Origin: Coriaria nepalensis
Lineage: Eukaryota > Streptophyta > Magnoliopsida > Cucurbitales > Coriariaceae
Assembly (NCBI GenBank): GCA_027186245.1
Contig: CP114482.1
Coordinates: forward strand, 28,415,209-28,479,208
DNA: 64,000 nt
Direction of reading: 5' to 3'
How positions within the stretch are numbered: the stretch's first letter is position 1; each line of letters starts with the position of its first letter. The notes below the pieces were generated by a model that was given only the letters and a program-made list of their open reading frames with translations, had not been told where the DNA came from and made no database searches. The position numbers were made by a program, and so were the translations under genes. Below are positions 60,728 to 64,000 of this stretch, one piece after another.

Positions 60728-63700
60728 TTATGCACGAAAGTATTGGTTCAAGTGCAAAAATAAATTTTGTTCCATTTGCTCTAAAATGATTTAATTACTA
60801 GAAGAGACTCAATGACATGATTTCAAGGCTAAACAATGGATAATTTGCTTTAATAGATCAATTGCGAGTTATGCACAAAAGTCTCGTTTAAAGAGCGAAA
60901 ATAGAATTTGTTCGTAATGCTTTCAAATGATTTGATGACTAGAAAAGACTCAATGACATGATTTTAAGGCTAAAAAGATGCATAGTTGCCTTCAATTGTT
61001 GAATTGGAAGTTCTGAACGAAAGTCGTCTTTGAAGTGCGAAAAAATAGAATTCTTTCGAATTACTCTTAATTGATTTAATGACTAGAGAAGACTCAATGA
61101 CATAATTTTAAGGCTAAACAAACGCATAGTTGCCTTCAATAGATCAATTGCATGTTTTGCACAAAAGTCGTGTTTGAAATGCAAAAATAGAATTCGTTTG
61201 AATTGATTTCGAATGATTTACTGACTAAGATTGACTCAATGACATGATTTTAAGGCTATACAAATCCCTAGTTGCCTTAAAAAGATCCATTGCAAATTAT
61301 GCACGAAAGTATTCGTTCAAGTGCGAAAAAAGATTTCGTTCGAATTTCTTTGAAATGATTTAATTACTTAAAGAGACTCAATGACATGATTTCAAGGCTA
61401 AACAAAAGATAATTTGCTTAAATAGATCAATTGCGAGTTATGCACAAAAGTCTCGTTTATAGAGCGAAAAAAGAATTTGTTCGTAATGCTTTCAAATGAT
61501 TTGATGACTAGAAGAGACTCAATGACATGATTTTAAGGCTAAAAAGATGCATAGTTGCCTTGAATTATTGAATTGGAAGTTCAGAACAAAAGTCGTGTTT
61601 GTAGCGCGAAAAAATAGAATTCTTTCGAATTACTTTTAATTGATTTAATGACTAGAGAAGACTCAATGACACGATTTTAAGGCAAAACAAACCCATAATT
61701 ACCTTCAATAGATCAATTGCATGTCTTGCACAAAAGTTGTGTTTGAAATGCAAAAATAGAATTCATTTGAATTGATTTCGAATGATTTACTGACTAAAAG
61801 TGACTCAATGACATGATTCTAAGGCTATACAAATGCCTAGTTGCCTTCAAAAGATCCATTGCAAATTATGCACGAAAGTCGGGGTTCAGGTGCGAAAAAA
61901 GATTTCGTTTGAATTTCTTTTGAATGATTTAATTACTAGAAGAGACTCGATCACATGATTTCAAGGCTAAACAATGGATAATTTGCTTTAATATATCAAT
62001 TGCAAGTTATGCACAAAAGTCTCGTTTAAAGAGTGGAAATAGAATTTATTCGTAATGCTTTCAAATGATTTGATGACTAGAAAATACTCAATGACATGAT
62101 TTTAAAGCTAAAAAGAAGCATAGTTGCCTTCAATTGTTGAATTGGAAGTTCTGAATGAAAGTCGTGTTTGAAGCGCAAAAAAATAGAATTCTTTCGAATT
62201 ACTTTTAATCGATTTAATGACTAGAGAAGACTCAATGACACGATTTTAAGGCTAAACAAACGCATAATTGCCTTCAATAGATCAATTGCATGTTTTGCAC
62301 AAAAGTCGTGTTTGAAATGCAAAAATAGAATTCGTTTGAATTGATTTCGAATGATTTACTGACTAAAAGTGACTCAATGACATGATTTTAAGGCTATACA
62401 AATGCCTAGTTGCCTTCAAAAGATCCATTGCAAATTATGCACGAAAGTATTGGTTCAAGTGCGAAAAAAGATTTCGTTCAAATTTCTTTCAAATAATTTA
62501 ATTACTAAAAGAGACTCAATGACATGATTTCAAGGCTAAACAAAAGATAATTTGCTTAAATAGATCAACTGCGAGTTATGCACAAAAGTCTCGTTTAAAG
62601 AGCGAAAATAGAATTTGTTCGTAAAGCTTTTAAATGATTTGATGACTAGAGGAGACTCAATGACATGATTTTAAGGCCAAAAAGATGCAGAGTTGCCGTT
62701 AATTGTTGAATTAGAAGTTCTGAACGAAAGTCGTGTTTGAAGCACAAAAAAATATAATTCTTTCGAATTACTTTTAATTGATTTAATGACTAGAGAAGAC
62801 TCAATGACACGATTTTAAGGCTAAACAAACGCATAATTACCTTCAATAGATCAATTGCATGTCTTGCACAAAAGTCGTGTTCGAGATGCAAAAATAGAAT
62901 TCCTTTGAATTGATTTCAAATGATTTACTGACTAAAAGTGACTCAATGACATGATTTTAAGGCTATACAAATGCATAGTTGCCTTCAAAAGATCGATTGC
63001 AAATTATGCACGAAAGTCATGGTTCAAGTGGGAAAAAAGATTTCGTTCGAATTTCGTTGAAATGATTTAATTACTAGAAGTGACTCAATGACATGATTTG
63101 GAGGCTAAACAAGGGATAATTTGCTTAAATAGATCAATTGCAAGTTATGCACAAAAGTCTCGTTTAAAGAGCGAAAATAGAATTTGTTCGTAATGCTTTT
63201 AAATGATTTGATGACTAGAAAATACTCAATTACATGATTTTAAGGCCAAAAAGATGCAGAGTTGCCTTCAATTGTTGAATTGGAAGTTCTGAATGAAAGT
63301 CGTGTTTGAAGCGCAAAAAAAAAGAGTTCTTTCGAATTACTTTTAATTGATTTAATGACTAGAGAAGACTCAATGACACGATTTTAAGGCTAAACAAACG
63401 CATAATTACCTTCAATAGATCAATTGCATGTCTTCCACAAAAGTCGTGTTTGAAATGCGAAAATAGAATTCGTTTGAATTGATTTCGAATGATTTACTGA
63501 CTAAAAGTGGCTCAATGACATGATTTTAAGGCTATACAAATGCCTAGTTGCCTTCAAAAGATCCATTCCAAATTATGCACGAAAGTATTGGTTCAAGTGC
63601 GAAAAAAAATTTCGTTCGAATTTCTTTGAAATGATTTAATTACTAAAATAGACTCAATGACATGATTTCAAGGCTAAACAAAGGATGATTTGCTTAAATA

Positions 63701-64000
63701 GGTCAATTGCAAGTTATGCACAAAAGTCTCATTTAAAGAGCAAAAATAGAATTTGTTCGTAATGCTTTCAAATGATTTGATGACTTGAAGAGACTCAATG
63801 ACATGATTTTAAGGCTAAAAAGATGCATAGTTGCCTTCAATTATTGAATTGGAAGTTCTGAATGAAAGTCGTTTTTGTAGCGCGAAAAAATAGAGATCTT
63901 TCGAATTACTTTTAATTGATTTAATGAGTAGAGAAGACTCAATGACATGATTTTATGGCTAGACAAACGCATAATTTCCTTCAATAGGTCAATTGTATGT
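60728..64000. repeat. Right end: five full units and a partial sixth
   Basis: A monomers start at 60728, 61297, 61866, 62435, 63004 and 63573, exactly 569 bp apart. The final unit is cut by the window edge after C, with base 64,000 being the first base of D. The unit at 63,004 carries the A subtype GTGGGAAAAAAG otherwise seen mainly at 9.8-23 kb. The last C has AGATCT in place of GAATTC. The array clearly continues beyond the window. Confidence 0.85.

Larger units (their letters stand above)
1..64000. repeat. Satellite DNA array, four-monomer higher-order repeat (~569 bp), fills the window
   Basis: Every stretch read belongs to head-to-tail monomers of 141-144 bp, all in the same orientation. 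Each monomer carries a highly conserved core, GACTCAATGACATGATTT, followed by AAGGCTA. Four classes alternate as A-B-C-D, so near-identity returns every 569-570 bp: A starts at 1, 570, 1139, 1708, 2277, 2846, 3415 and, at the far end, 60728, 61297, 61866, 62435, 63004, 63573. The last base of the window is the first base of a D monomer. About 109 full tetramers and about 450 monomers are inferred from this spacing. No single-copy sequence interrupts the array. The likely role is structural, as centromeric or pericentromeric heterochromatin; this is inferred from organisation only. The satellite family and the organism are not recognised. Confidence 0.97.

Noticed and set aside
1..64000. CRISPR array
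   Set aside because: The repeats are contiguous 142-bp monomers without unique spacers. The short conserved core at monomer spacing is followed by equally repetitive sequence, and no cas genes are present.
1..64000. Transposon or retroelement insertions in the array
   Set aside because: I looked for breaks in the 569-bp rhythm. All shifts found are small indels or monomer losses and gains; no non-satellite sequence, terminal repeats or target-site duplications were seen.
1..64000. Telomeric repeats or an array edge
   Set aside because: No TTAGGG, TTTAGGG or TTAGG runs are present, and both window ends are ordinary HOR sequence.
1..64000. Assignment to the 142-bp satellites of darkling beetles
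   Set aside because: Monomer length agrees, but I cannot recall those sequences well enough to compare, and satellites of 140-150 bp occur in many plants and animals. A database search is needed.

Overview
The whole 64,000-base window is one uninterrupted satellite DNA array. I see no gene, RNA gene, transposon or unique sequence on either strand. Base composition is roughly 30% G+C, from hand counts of two lines. The basic monomer is 141-144 bp. Four diverged monomer classes (called A, B, C and D here) follow one another in fixed order and orientation, giving a higher-order repeat (HOR) of 569-570 bp. From the spacing of A-class starts I infer about 109 complete ABCD units and about 450 monomers, plus a few shortened or rearranged units. 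Both window ends lie inside the array. This is typical of centromeric or pericentromeric heterochromatin in a eukaryote assembled from long reads. I cannot name the species. A 142-bp monomer length is known from some darkling-beetle satellites, but length alone does not identify it.

Layout. 1-3984: seven regular ABCD units. 3985-5257: a scrambled stretch with an A-A junction and two tandem 282-bp dimers made of A plus a B/D hybrid. 5258-10,670: regular units, with minor indels. 10,675-31,300: the most recently reworked part. It holds a ~3.75-kb block copied 7,394 bp away, a ~2.8-kb block copied 10,803 bp away, three back-to-back copies of a 1,705-bp unit (three ABCD repeats long), and a ~1-kb block repeated at 1,138 bp. 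32,200-44,173: a ~5.15-kb block present twice, offset 6,828 bp (exactly 12 x 569). 44,174-53,618: units that are mostly 570 bp because of one extra base in D. 53,619-64,000: mixed units, including a ~2.2-kb block repeated at 2,845 bp (5 x 569) and two three-monomer HORs of 425 bp.

How it works together. Almost every large-scale offset is close to a whole number of HORs. This is what in-register unequal exchange or replication-based amplification gives. The nested periods (142, 569, 1,705, then multi-kb blocks) record successive rounds of local amplification. The only open reading frames longer than 60 codons are chance minus-strand frames that recur because their host block was duplicated. 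No previously undescribed gene system is visible. The interesting content is the HOR architecture and its variants.
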